This document shows positions 26,609 through 39,495 of a stretch of DNA of 64,000 nt, piece after piece. The translations under genes and the position numbers were made by a program. The notes under the pieces are model-generated. The model worked only from the letters and a program-made list of their open reading frames with translations, was not told where the DNA came from and made no database searches. Where the stretch lies: the NCBI GenBank assembly GCA_029961685.1, contig JARWKL010000007.1:9447406-9511405 (forward strand), written 5' to 3'. The stretch's first letter is position 1, and the number at the start of each line of letters is the position of its first letter. The stretch comes from Aristolochia californica. Lineage: Eukaryota > Streptophyta > Magnoliopsida > Piperales > Aristolochiaceae.

Positions 26609-27955
26609 ATTTATAAAAAAAGGAAAGAGTTTACAATCCCTTAATGTTATAGACACTTTTTGGAATTATCTCACTCAACATTTATGGATTTCCATTTTAG
26701 ATGTCTACTTTTTCCTTAAATCAAAACTTGAGCGTTCACTTTTCCCTTTATCTCTCGTAAACAAAAAAGATAAGGCAAATAAATCACAACAAAATGAAGA
26801 TTTTAGAGCTTATGAATGCAAAAAATTTTGAACAACAACAAATCTAAGCAAACAAAATTTATTCACACGTGACAAATGAACACAAAAGTTTTGATAGTCA
26901 AGTTTGGGAAATTCCACTTGTTCAGCCCTCATAGCTTGGAATTTTATAAGAAAGAGATTTCTTGTTGATCCTGCACAAATCATAAATGTGGATGTGCATG
27001 CTTGAAATATGTTAAAGATGCAGATGACCTACGGATCCAGACCTTATTAAATTCTCTAGTTTTGTTGTGGTGGGATATTTACCCAAGCCAAACAAGCCAC
27101 TATTTTTCCAATTTAAAAAATGCTGACCTAACAATCATTGATGATTGCAAAGTGATTTGACGGTCAATCTTGCGTAATGGGCTATAGTTTTGTAAGAAAT
27201 GACAGATGGATTGGGAGTCAACACTCAACTAAAAATTGCCCCACCTCCCACTTTGTTTCCCGACGCTTGCAAAACCTGATATATATAAGCAAGAAAGAGT
27301 TTACAATCCCTAAAAGTTATAGACACTTTTTGGAATTATCTCTCTGTACATTTGTGCATTTCCATTTTACATGTGTACTTTTTCCTTATATCAAAACTTG
27401 AGTTTTCACTTTTTCCTTAATCTCTCGTAGACCAAAAAGATAAGGCAAACAAATCACACCAAAATGAAAATTTTATGGTTTATGTATGCAAAAAGTTTAG
27501 AACAACAACAAATGTACGCAAAGTAAATTTATTCATTCATGACAAATGAACACAAAAGTTTTGATATCCAAGTTTAGGAAATTCCACTAGTTCAACCCTG
27601 ATAGCTTGGAATTTTATAAGAAAGAGATTTCTGTAATCCGACACATGTTTTAAATGTGGATATGCTTGCTTGAAATATGTTAAAGATGAAGATGACCTAC
27701 GAATCCAAACCACATTAAATTCTCAAGTTTGGGTGCGGTGGGATATTTACCCGAGCCAAACAAGCCATTATTTTGCCCATTTACAAAAAAGCTGACCTCA
27801 CAATCACAGATGATTGTAAAGTGATTTATCGGTCAATCATGCATAACGAGCTATATTTTTGTAAGGAACAACTTATGGATTGGGAGTCAATACAAAGCTA
27901 AAAATTCCCCCACTTCCCCTTTTTTTCCAACAATTGCAAAACCTAATCTATAAAA
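26609..27955 (+). repeat. Two-monomer segment duplicated from 6.01 kb upstream (copy 2)
   Basis: This is the partner of 20599-21945, with the same private variants in both unit starts and in the CT-rich tract (TCTCACTC). The flanks differ by one unit between copies, which fits unequal exchange inside the block. Confidence 0.75.
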
Positions 27956-28618
27956 AACTAGAAAGAGTATTGAATCCCTAAAAGTTACAGACACTTTTTG
28001 GAATTATCTCTATCTACATTTGTTCATTTCCATTTTAGATGTATACTTTTTCCTTAATTCAAAACATGAGTTTTCAGTTTTCCCTTTATCTCTCGTAAAA
28101 ATAAAAAGATAAGGCAAATAGATAACAACAAAATGAATGTTTTAGAGTTTATGTATGCAAAAAAATTAGAACAACCACAAATGTAAGTAAACAAAATTTA
28201 TTTACACACCACAAATGAACACAAAATTTTTGATATCCAAGTTTGGGTAATTCCACTTGTTCAACCCTGATAGCTTGGAATTTCATAAGAAAGATATTTC
28301 TAGTTGATCTTGCACATGTTTTAAGTGTGGATATGCATGCTTGAAACATGTTAAAGATGTAGATGACCTACGGATCCAAACCTCATTAAATACTCAAGTT
28401 TGGGTGCGGTGGAATATTTACCCGAGTGAAACAAGCCATTATTTTGCCCATTTACAAAAACGCTGACCTAACATTCATAGATGATTGTAAATTGATTTAT
28501 CGGTCAATCTTGCGCAACGGGCTATATTTTTTTAAGAAATGACTTATGGATTGGGAGTCAGCACTCAACTAAAAAATACCCCCCCTCCCGATTTGTTTCC
28601 CGACGATTGCAAAACCTG

Positions 28619-29238
28619 ATATATAAAAACTAGAAAGAGTTGACAATCCCTAAAAGTTACAGATACTGTTTGGAATTATCTCTCTCTACATTTGTGCATT
28701 TCCATTTTAAAAGGATACTTTTTCCTTATATCAAAACTTGAGTTTTCAGTTTTCCCTTTATATCTCGTAACAAAAAATATAAGGCAAACAGATCACAACA
28801 AAATGAAAATTTTAGAGTTTATGTATGCAAAAAAAATTGAACAACAACAAATGTAAGCAAAGAAAATTAATTCACACACCACAAAAGAACAAAAAACTTT
28901 TGAAATCCAAGTTTGGGAAATTGCACTAGTTCAACCCTAAAACTCTGAATTTTATAAGAATGAGATTTCTAGTTGATCCTGCACATGTTTTAAATGTGGA
29001 TATGCATGCTTGAAACATGTTAAAGATATAGATAACCTACGGATCCAAACCTCATTAAATTCTCAAGTTTGGGTGAGGTGGGATATTTACCCGAGCCAAA
29101 CAAACAATTATTTTGCCCATTTACAAAAAAGCTGACCTAACAATCCTAGATGATTATAAATTGATTTATTGGTCAATCATGCATAACGGGCTATATTTTT
29201 GAAAGAAAGGATTTTTTTCCCGACGATTGCGAAACCTG
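28619..29238 (+). repeat. Truncated monomer (620 bp)
   Basis: About 50 bp are missing near 29211, taking out the GACTTATGGATTGGGAGTC word and the C-rich tract. The junction is a run of T. The unit lies exactly at the boundary between blocks B and A3. Confidence 0.78.
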
Positions 29239-32200
29239 ATATATAAAAACTAGAAAGAGTATACAATCCCTAAAAATTAAAGACACTTTTTGGAATTATC
29301 TCTCTTTAATTTTTTTCATTTCCATTTTAGATGTATACTTTTTCCTTAAATATCAACTTGAGTTTTCACTTTTCCCTTTATCTCTCGTAAAGAAAAAAGA
29401 TAAGGCAAATAGATCACAAAAAAATGAAAATTTTAGAGTTTATGTACCCAAAAAATTTAGAACTACAAAAAATGTAAGAGAAGAAAATTTATTCACTCAC
29501 CACAAATGAACACTAAATTTTTTATATCCAAGTTTGGGAAATTCCACTATTTCAACCCCGATAGCTTAGAAGTTTATTAGAAAGAGTTGATCATGCACAT
29601 GTTTTAAATGTGGATATGCATGCTTGAAACATGTTAAAGAAGCAGATTACCTACGGATCCAAACCTCATTAAATTTTCAAGTTTGGGCGCAGTAGTATAT
29701 TTACAAAACTAGCCATTATTTTGCCCTTTTAAAAAAAATAAGATATTACAATCTTAGATGATTGGAAAGTGATTTATCGGTCAATCATGTGTAACGGGCT
29801 TTATTTTTGTAAGAAATGACTTATGGATTGGGAGTCAACACTCAGCTAAAAATCCCCCCACCTCCAGCTTTGTTTCTTGACGACCGAAAACTTGATATAT
29901 AAAAACTAGAAAGAGTTTACAATCCCTAAAAATTACAGATAGTTTTTGGAATTATCTCTCTCTATTTTTTTCAATCTGCATTTAGATGTTTACTTTTTAG
30001 TTAAATCAATACTTGAGTTTCCTCTTTTCCCTTTATCTCTCATAAATAAAAAAAGATAAGGCCAACAGATCACAACAATATTAAAATTTTAGAGTTTATG
30101 TATGCAAAAAATTTAAAACAACAACAAATGTAAGCAATGAAAATGTTTTCACACACAACATACGAACATAAAAGTTTTGATATCCAAGCTTGGGAAATTC
30201 CATTAGTTCAACCTTGATAGCTTGGAATTTTATAAGAAGGAAATTTCTAGTTGATCCTGCCCATGTTTTAAATGTGGATATACATGCTTGAAACATGTTA
30301 AAGATGCAGATGACCTACGGATCCAAACCTCATTAAATTCTCAAGTTTGGGTGCGGTGGGATATTTACCCGAGCCAAACAAGCCATTATTTTGCCCATTT
30401 ACCAAAAAGCTGACCTAACAATCATTGATGATTGTGAAGTGATTTATCAAACAATCATGTATAACGGGCTATATTTTTGTAATAAATGACTTTATAATTG
30501 GGAGTCAACACTCAGCTAAAAATCCCCCCTCCCCCTTTGTTTCCCGACGATTGCAAAACCTGATATATAAACACTAGAAAGAGTTTACAATCCCTAAAAG
30601 TTACAAACACTTTTTGGAATTATCTCTCTCTACATTTGTGCATTTCCATTTTAGATGTATACTTTTTCCTTAAATCAAAACTTGTATTTTCACTTTTCAC
30701 TATATCTCTTGTAAACAAAAAAGATAAGGCAAATAGATCACTACAAAATGAAAATTTAAGAGTTTCTGAATGCAAAAAAATTCGAACAACAACAAATGTA
30801 ACCAAAGAAAATATATTTACACACCACACATGAACACAAAAGTTTTGATATCCATGTTTGGGAAATTCCACTAGTTCAACCCCGATAGCTTAGGAATTTA
30901 TAAGAAAGAGTTGATCGTACACATGTTTTAGATGTGGATATGCATGCTTGAAACATGTTAAAGATGCAGATGACCTACGGATCCAAACCTCTATAAATTC
31001 TCAAGTATGGGTGTAGTGGGACATTTACCGAGCCAAATAAGCCAATATTTTACCCATTTACAAAAAAGATGACCTAACAATCAAAGATTATTTTAAAGTG
31101 ACTTATCGGTCAATCATGCATAACGGGTTATATTTTTTTAGAAATGACTTATGGATAGGGAGTCAACCCTCAGATAAAAATTCCTCCACCTCCTCCTTTG
31201 TTTCCCGATGATTGCAAAACCTGATATATAAAAACTAGAATGAGTTTACAATCCCTAAAAGTTAAAGAAAATTTTTTTAATTATGTCTCTCTACATTTGT
31301 GCATTTCCATTTTTCATGTATACTTTTTCCTTAACTACAAAAATAGAGTTTTCACTTTTCCCTTTATCTCACGTAAGCAAAAAAGCAAAGGCAAATAGAT
31401 AACAACAAAATGAAAATTTTAGAGTTTATGTATGCAAACAATTTAGAACAACAACAACTGTAAGAGAAGAAAATTTATTCACACACCACAAATGAACAGA
31501 AAATGATATCCAAGTTTGCGAAATTCAACTAGTTCAACCCTAATAGCATGAAATTTTATAAGAAAGAGACTTCTAGTTGATCCTACGCATGTTTTAAATG
31601 TGGATATGCATGCTTGAAACATGTTAAAGATGCAGATGATTTACGGATCAAAACCTCATTAAATTCTGAAGTTTGGGTGTGGTGGGATATTTACCCGATC
31701 CAAACAAGCAATTATTTTGCCCATTTACAAAAAAACTGACCTAATAATCATAGATGATTGAAAGTGATTTATCAGTCAATATGCATAATGGGCTATATTT
31801 TTATAAGAAAAGACTTATGGATTGGGAGTCAACACTCGGCTAAAAATTCCCCCGCCTCCCCCTTTGTTTCCTGACAATTGAAAAACCTAATATTTAAAAA
31901 CTAGAAAGAGTTTACAATTCCTCAAAGTTACAGACACTTTTTGGAATTATCTCTCTCTACATTTGTGCATTTCCATTTTAGATGTATACTTTTTCCTTAA
32001 ATCAAAACTTGATTTTTCACTTTTCCCTTTATATCTCGTAAACAAAAAATATAAGGCAAACAGATCACAACAGAGTGAAAATTTTAAAGTTTATGTATGC
32101 AAAAAAAAATTATTACAACAAAAAATGTAAGCAAAGAAAATTCATTCACACACTACAAATGAACAAAAAAGTTTTGATATCCAACTTTGGGAAATTCCAC

Positions 32201-32392
32201 TAGTTCAACCATGATGGATTTGAATTTTATAAGAAAGAGATTTCAAGTTATTCCTACACATGTCTTAAATGTGGATATGCATGTTTGAAACATGTTAAAG
32301 ATGCAGATGACCTATGGATCCAAACCTCTTTAAATTTTTAAGTTTTGGTGCGGTGGGATATTTACCCGAGCAAAACAAGCCAGTATTTTGCC
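29239..32392 (+). repeat. Block A3: partial third copy of the A segment
   Basis: Anchors at 29239, 29895, 30563, 31224 and 31890 pair with 38873, 39496, 40165, 40823 and 41492 in block A2 (offset about 9.6 kb), and with 7338, 7763, 8436, 9048 and 9604 in block A1. Shared markers are the missing G before TATA plus the GAAAACTTGAT lead-in (29895), the GCAATGAAAA variant (30134), the TTGTRTTTTC variant (about 30681) and the one-base-shorter ATGATTGAAAGTG word (about 31752). After about 32.0 kb the sequence switches to the type seen at the left edge of block A1. Here the block ends and A2 begins. Confidence 0.8.
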
Positions 32393-34568
32393 CATTTACC
32401 AAAAAGCTGACCTAACAATCATAGATGATTTTAAAGTGATTTATCGGTCAATCATTCATAACGGGCTATATTTTTGTAATAAATTACTTTATGATTAGGA
32501 GTCAACACTCAGCTAAAAATTCCCCCGCCTCCCCCTTTGTTTCCCGACGATTGCAAAACCTGATATATAGAAACTCGAAAGAGTTTACAATCCATAAAAG
32601 TTACAAACACTTTTTGGAATTATCTCTCTCTACATTTGTGCATTTTCACTTTAGATATATACTTTCTGCTTAAATAAAAACTTGACTTTTCACGTTTCCC
32701 TTTATATCTCGTAAACAAAAAATATAAGGCAAATTGATCACTAAAAAATGAAAATTTTAGAGTTCATGTATGCAAAAAAATTAAAACAACAACAAATGTA
32801 AGCAAAGAAAATTTAATCACACACCACAAATGAACACAAGTTTTGATATCAAAGTTTGGGAAATTCCACTAGTTCAACCCTGATTGGTTCGAATTTTATA
32901 AGAAAGAGATGGCACATTGATCCTGCACATGTCTGAAATGTGGATATGCATGCTTGAAACATGTTAAAGTTGCAGATAACCTACGGATCCAAACCTCATT
33001 ACATTCTCAAGTTTAGGTGCGGTGGGATATTTACCCAAGCCAAACAAGCCATTATTTTGCCCATTTACTAAAAAGATGACCTAACAATCATAGAACTGTA
33101 AAGTGATGTATCGGTCAATCATGCGTGATGGGCTATATTTTTGTAAGAAATTACTTATGGATTGGGAGTAAACACTCAGCTAAAACTCCACCGCCACCCC
33201 CATTGTTTCTCAATGATTGCATAACCTGATATATAAAAACTAGAAAGAGTTTACAATCCCTAAAAGCTAAAGAAACCTTTTGGAATTATCTATCTCTATA
33301 TTTGTGCATTTCCATTTTAGATGTATACTTTTTCCTTAAATCAGAACTTAAATTTTCACTTTTCCCTTTTTCTCTCGTAAACAAAAAAGATATGACAAGC
33401 ATATCACAACAAAATGAAAATTTTTTAGTTTATTTATGCAAAAAAATTTAAAAAACAGCAAATGTAAGCAAAGAAAATTCATTCACACACCACAAATGAA
33501 CAGAAAAGTTTTGATATCCAAGTTTGGGAAATTTCACTAGTTCAACCATGGTGGCTTTGAATTTTATAAGAAAGAGATTTCAAGTTGATCCTGCTCATGT
33601 CTTAAATGTGGATATGGATGCTTGAAACATATTAAAGATGCAGATGACCTATGGACCCAAACCTCATTAAATTCTCAAGTTTAAGTACGGTGGGGTATTT
33701 ACCCGAGCCAAACAAGTCATTATTTTGCCCATTTACCTAAAAGCTGACCTAACAATCATAGATGATTGTAAAGTTATTTATCGGTCAATCATGCATAACA
33801 GGCTATATTTTTGTAAGAAATGACTTTATGATTGAGAGTCAACACTCAGCTAAAAATTCCCCCGCCTCCCCCTTTGTCTCCCAACGATTGTAAAACCTAA
33901 TATATTAAAACTAAAAAGAGTTTACAATCCCTAAAAGTTACAAACACTTTTTGGAATTATCTCTCTCTACATTTGTCCATTTCCGTTTTAGATATATACT
34001 TTCTCCTTAAATAAAAAAAACTTTTCACTTTTCCCTATATCTCTCGTAAATAAAAAAGCTACGGCAAACAGATTACTACAAAATGAAAATTTTAGAGTTT
34101 ATGTATGGAAAAAGTTTAGAACAACAACAAATGTAAGCAAAGAAAATTTATTCACACACCACAAATGAACACAAAAGCTTTGATATCCAAGTTTGGGAAA
34201 TTCCACTAGTTCAACCCAGATAGGTTGGAATTTTATAAGAAAGAGATTTCACGTTGATCCTGTACATGTCTAAAATGCTGATAAGCGTGCTTGAAACATG
34301 TTAAAGTTGCAGATGACCAATGCATCCAAACCTCATTACATTCTCAAGTTTGGGTGCGGTGGGATATTTACCTGAGCCAAACAAGCCATTATTTTGCCCA
34401 TTTACAAAAAAGATGACCTAACAATCATCGATGATTGTAAAGTGATTTATCGGTCAATCGTGCGTAACAGGCTATATTTTTGTAAGAAATGACTTATGGA
34501 TTGGGAGTCAACACCGAGCTTAAAATTCCCCCGCCTCCCCCTTTATTTCCTGACGATTGCAAAACCAG

Positions 34569-35238
34569 ATATATAAAAACTTGAAAGAGTTTACTATCCC
34601 TAAAAGTTACAGACACTTTTTGGAATTATCTCTCTCAACATTTGTGCATTTCCATTTTAGATGTATAATTTTTCCTTAAATCAAAACTTGAGTTTCACTT
34701 TTCCCTTTTCTCTCATAAATAAAAAAAATAAGGCAAACAGATCACAACAAAATGAAAATTTTAGAGTTTATGTGTGCAAAAAATTTTGAACAACAAGAAA
34801 TGTAAGCAAAGAAAATTAATTCACACATCATAAATGAACACAAAAGTTTTGATATCCAAGTTTGGGAAATTCCACTAGTTCAAGCCTGATAGCACTGAAT
34901 TTTATAACAAAAGAGATTTCTTGTTGACCCTGCACATGTTTTAAGTGTGGATATGCATGCTTGAAACATGTTAAAGATGAAGATGTCATACGGATCCAAA
35001 CCTCATTAAATTCTCATGTTTGGGTGCGGTGGGATAATTACCCGAGCCAAACAAACCATTATTTTGCCCATTTACAGAAAAAATGACCTAACGATCATAG
35101 ATGATTGTAAAGTAATTTATCGGCCAATCTTACGTAACGGGCTATATTTTTTTAAGAAATTACTTATGGATTGGGTGTCAACACTCAACTAAAAAATCCC
35201 CCGCCTCCTCATTTGTTTCCCGACGATTGCAAAACCAG
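34569..35238 (+). repeat. Extra monomer in A2 relative to A1
   Basis: Block A1 and A2 match with an offset of about 32,537 up to 2.03 kb and 33,207 after it. The difference is one monomer, and this is the A2 unit with no partner in A1. Its CCAGATATATAAAAACTTGAA start and GAGTTTCACTTTTCCC resemble the unit at 42833 instead. Confidence 0.6.
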
Positions 35239-37233
35239 ATATATAAAAACTAGAAGGAGTTTACAATCCCTTAAAGTTACAGAAACTTTTTGGAATTATC
35301 TCTCTCTAAATTTGTGCATTTCCATTTTAGACGTATAGTTTTTCCATAAATACAAAACTTGAGTGTTCACTTTTGCCTTTATCTCTCGTAAACCAAAAAG
35401 ATAAGGCAAACAAATCACAATAAAATGTAAATTTAAGAGTTTATGTATGCAAAAAATTTAGAACAACATCAAATGTAGCAAAGAGAATTTATTTACACAC
35501 CACAAATGAACACAAAAGTTTTGATATCCATGTTTTGGAAATTCCACTTGTTCAACCCTGATAGCTTGGAATTTTATTGGAAAGAGATTTCTAGTTGATC
35601 CTATACATGTTTTAAATGTTGATATGCAAGCTTGAAACATGTTAAAGATGCAGATGACCTACGAATCCAAACCTCATTAAGTTCTCAAGTTTGGGTGCGG
35701 TGGGATATTTTCCCGAGCCAAACAAACCATTATTTTACCCATTTAAAAAAAAGCTTACATAACAATCATAGATGATTGTAAACTGATTTGTCAGTCTATC
35801 ATGCATAACGGGCAATATTTTTTTAAGAAATGACTTATGGATTGGGAGTCAACACTCAAATAAAAATTCACCCGCCACCCCCTTTGTTTCCCGACGATTG
35901 CAAAACCTAATATATAAAAACTAGAAAGAGTTTACAATCCCTAAAAGTTACAGACACTTTTTGGAATTATCTCTCACTACTTTTGAGCATTTCCATTTTA
36001 GATGTATACTTTTTCCTTAAATCAAAACTTGAGTTTCCCTTTATCTCTCGTCAAAATAAAATACGATAAGGCCAACAAATCATAAGAAAATGAAAATTTT
36101 AGATTTTATGTATGCAAAAAATTTAGAACAACAACATAAGTAACCAATGAAAATTTATTCCCACACCACACATGAACACAAAAGTTTTGATATCCAAGTT
36201 TTGAAAATTCCATTAGTTCAACCCTGATAGCTTGGAATTTTATAAGAAAGAGATTTCAAGTTGATCCTGCACATGTTTTAAATGTGGATATGCATGCTTG
36301 AAACATGTTAAGGATGCAGGTGACCTACGGATCCAAACCTCATGAAATTATCAAGTTTGGGTGCTGTGGGATATTTACCCGAGCTAAACAAGCCATTATT
36401 TTACCTATTTACCAAAATGCTGACCTAACAATCATAGATGATTATAAAGTGATTTATCAGTCAGTCATGAATAACGGGCTATATTTTTGTAAGAAATGAC
36501 TTTATGATTGGGAGTCCACACTCAGGTAAAAATTCCCCCGCCTCCCCCTTTGTTTCCCGACGATTGCAAAACCTGATATATAAAAACTAGAAAGAGTTTA
36601 CAATCCCTAAAAGTTATATACACTTTTTGGAATTATCACTCTATACATTTGTGCATTTGCATTTTAGATGTATACTTTTTCCTTGAATCAAAACTTGAGT
36701 TTTAACTTCTCCCTATATGTAAACAAAAAAGATAAGGCAAACAGATCACAACAAAATGAAAATTCTAGAGTTTATATATGCAAAAAAATTAGAACAACAA
36801 CAAATGTAAGCAAAGAAAATTTATTCACATACCACACATGAAAACAAAAGTGTTGACATCCAAGTTTGGGAAATTCCACAAGTTCAACCCTGATAGCTTA
36901 GAAATTTATAAGAAAGAGTTGACCCTGCACATGTCTAAAATGTGGATATGCACGCTTGAAACATGTTAAAGATGCAGATGACCTACGGATCCAAACCTCA
37001 TTAAATTCTCAAGTTTGGGTGCGGTGGGACATTTACCCGAGCCAAACAAGCTATTATGTTGCCCATTTACAAAAAAGATGACCTAACAATCATAGATGAT
37101 TGTAAAGTGATTTATCGGTCAATCATGCGTAACGGGCTTTATTTTTGTAAGAAATGACTTATGGATTGGGTGTCAACACTCAGGTAAAAATTCCCCCTCC
37201 TCCTCCTTTGTTTCCCAACGATTGCAAAACCTA

Positions 37234-38201
37234 ATATATAAAAACCAGAAGGAATTTACAATCCTTAAAAGTTAAAGAAACTTTCTTGAATTATCTCTCT
37301 CTACATTTGTGAATTTCCTTTTTAGATGTATACCTTTTCCTTAAATCAAAACTAGAGTTTTCACTTTTCCCATTATCTCTCGTTAATAAAAAGATAAGGC
37401 AAATAGATCATAACAAAATTAAAATTTTAGAGTTTATTTATGCAAAAAAATTAGAACAACAACAAATGTAAGCAAAGAAAATTTATTCACACACCACAAA
37501 TAAACACAAAAGTTTTGATATCCAAGTTTGGAAAATTCTACTAGTTCAACCCTGATAGCTAGGAATTTTATAAGAAAGAGATTTCCAATCCCTAAAAGTT
37601 ACAGAAACTTTTTGGAATTATCTCTCTCTACATTTGTAAATTTCCATTTTAGATGTAACTTTTTCCTTAAATCAAAACTTGAGTTTCCACTTTCCCTTTA
37701 TCTCTCATAAACAAAAATATAAGACAAACAGATCAAAACAAAATAAAAATTTTAGAGTTTACGTAGCCAAAAAATTAAGAACAACAACAAATGTAAGCAA
37801 AGAAAATTTGTTCATACACCACAAATGAACACAAAAGTTTTGAAATCCAAGTTTGGGAAATTCTAGAAGTTCAACCCTGATAGCTTGGAATTTTATAAGA
37901 AAGAGATTTCTTGTTGATCTTGCACATGTTTTAGATGTGGATATGCATGCTTGAAACATGGTAAAGATGCAGATGATCTCTGGATCCAAACCTCATTAAA
38001 TTCTCAAGGTTGGGTGTGGTGGGATATTTACTCGAGCCCAACAAGCAATTTTTGTGCCCCTTTACAAAAAAGCCGACTTAACAATCATAGATAATTGTAA
38101 AGTGATTTATCGATCAATCATGTGTAACGGGCTATATTTTGTAAGACTCAGCTAAAAATTCCCCCGCTTCCCCCTTTGTTTCCTGATAATTGCAAAACCT
38201 G
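37234..38201 (+). repeat. Two fused, shortened monomers at an offset break
   Basis: The first half of one unit (37234, similar to the 9048 type) passes at 37584 from TAAGAAAGAGATTT directly into CCAATCCCTAAAAG of a unit of the 6048 type. AGAAAGAG occurs in both partners, about 330 bp apart in the monomer, so it is a plausible recombination point. The second unit also loses about 27 bp at 38145. Left of the junction the offset to A1 is about 33.2 kb, right of it about 31.5 kb. Thus at least two monomers' worth of A1 sequence (about 4.0-6.0 kb) have no partner here. Confidence 0.8.
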
Positions 38202-38872
38202 ATATATAAAAATGAGAAAGAGTTTACAATCCCTTCAAAGTTACAGACACTTTTAGGAATTATCTCTCTCTACATTTGTGCATTTCCATTTTAGATGTAT
38301 ACTTTTTTCTTAAATCAAAAATTGAGTTTTCACTTTTCCATGTATATCTCATAAGCAAAAAAGATAAGTCAAACAGATCACAACAAAATGAAAATTTTAG
38401 AGTTTGTCAATGCAAGGAATTTAGAACAACCTCAAATGTAGCAAAGAAAATTTATTCACACACGACAAATGAACACAAAATTTTTGATATCCAAGTTTGG
38501 GAAATTTTACTAGTTAAACCCTGATAACTTGGAATTTTATAAGAAAGAGATTTCTAGTTGATCATGCACATGTTTTTACTGTGGATATGCATGCTTGAAA
38601 CAATTTAAAGATGCAGATGACATACGGATCCAAACCTCATTAAATTCTCAAGTTTGGGTGCTGTGGGATATTTACCCAAGCCACACAAGCCATTATTTTA
38701 CCCATTTACAAAAAAGCTGACCTCACAATCATAGATGATTATAAAGTAATTTATCGGTCAATCATGTGTAATGGGCTATATTTTTTTAAGAAATGACTTA
38801 TGGATTGGGACTCAACACTCAGATAAAAATTGCCCCTACTCCTCCTTTGTTTCCCGATGATTGCAAAACCGG

Positions 38873-39495
38873 ATATTTACAGACACTTTTGGAATTATCT
38901 CTCTCTACTTTTGTGCATTTCCATTTCAGATGTATACTTTTTCCTTAAATCAAAACTTCAGTTTTTACTTTTCCTTTTATCTCTCGTAAACAAAAAAGAT
39001 TAGCCAAACAGATCACAATAAAATAAAAATTTTACAGTATCCAAAAAATTTAGAACAACAACAAATGTAAGAGAAGAAAATTTATTCACTCACCACAAAT
39101 GAACACTAAAGTTTTGATATCCAAGTTTGGGAAATTCCACTAGTTCAACCCTGATAGCTTAGAAATTTATAAGAAAGAGTTGATCATGCACATGTTTTAA
39201 ATGTGGATATTCATGCTTGAAACATGTTAAAGATGCAGATTACCTATGCATCCAAACCTCATTAAATTCTCAAGTTTGGGTGCAGTGGGATATTTACCCG
39301 AACAAAACATGCCATTATTAGGCCCTTTTACAAAAAAAGATGACTTAAACAATCGTAGATGATTGTAAAGTGATTTATCGGTCAATCATGCGTAACGGGC
39401 TTTATTTTTGTAAGGAATGACTTATGGATTGGGAGTCAACACTCAGCTAAAAATCCCCCCACCTCCCGCTTTGTTTCTTGACGATCGAAAACTTG
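38873..39495 (+). repeat. Monomer lacking its start (623 bp)
   Basis: About 35 bp between GATAT and TTACAGACAC are missing at 38876, removing the TATA-like stretch and the following AGAAAGAG word. A further 6 bp are gone near 39035 (TTTTACAGTATCC). Confidence 0.75.

Larger units (their letters stand above)
18653..29238 (+). repeat. Block B: satellite segment with its own local duplications
   Basis: Unit anchors are at 18653, 19265, 19937, 20599, 21269, 21938, 22608, 23278, 23948, 24617, 25288, 25940, 26609, 27279, 27946 and 28619. These units do not line up collinearly with block A1 or A2. Instead they show internal pairs: 20.6-21.95 kb with 26.6-27.95 kb, 22.6 with 23.3 kb, and 24.6 with 25.9 kb. 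The last unit (28619) has lost about 50 bp near 29211. No genes or non-satellite inserts are visible. Confidence 0.75.
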
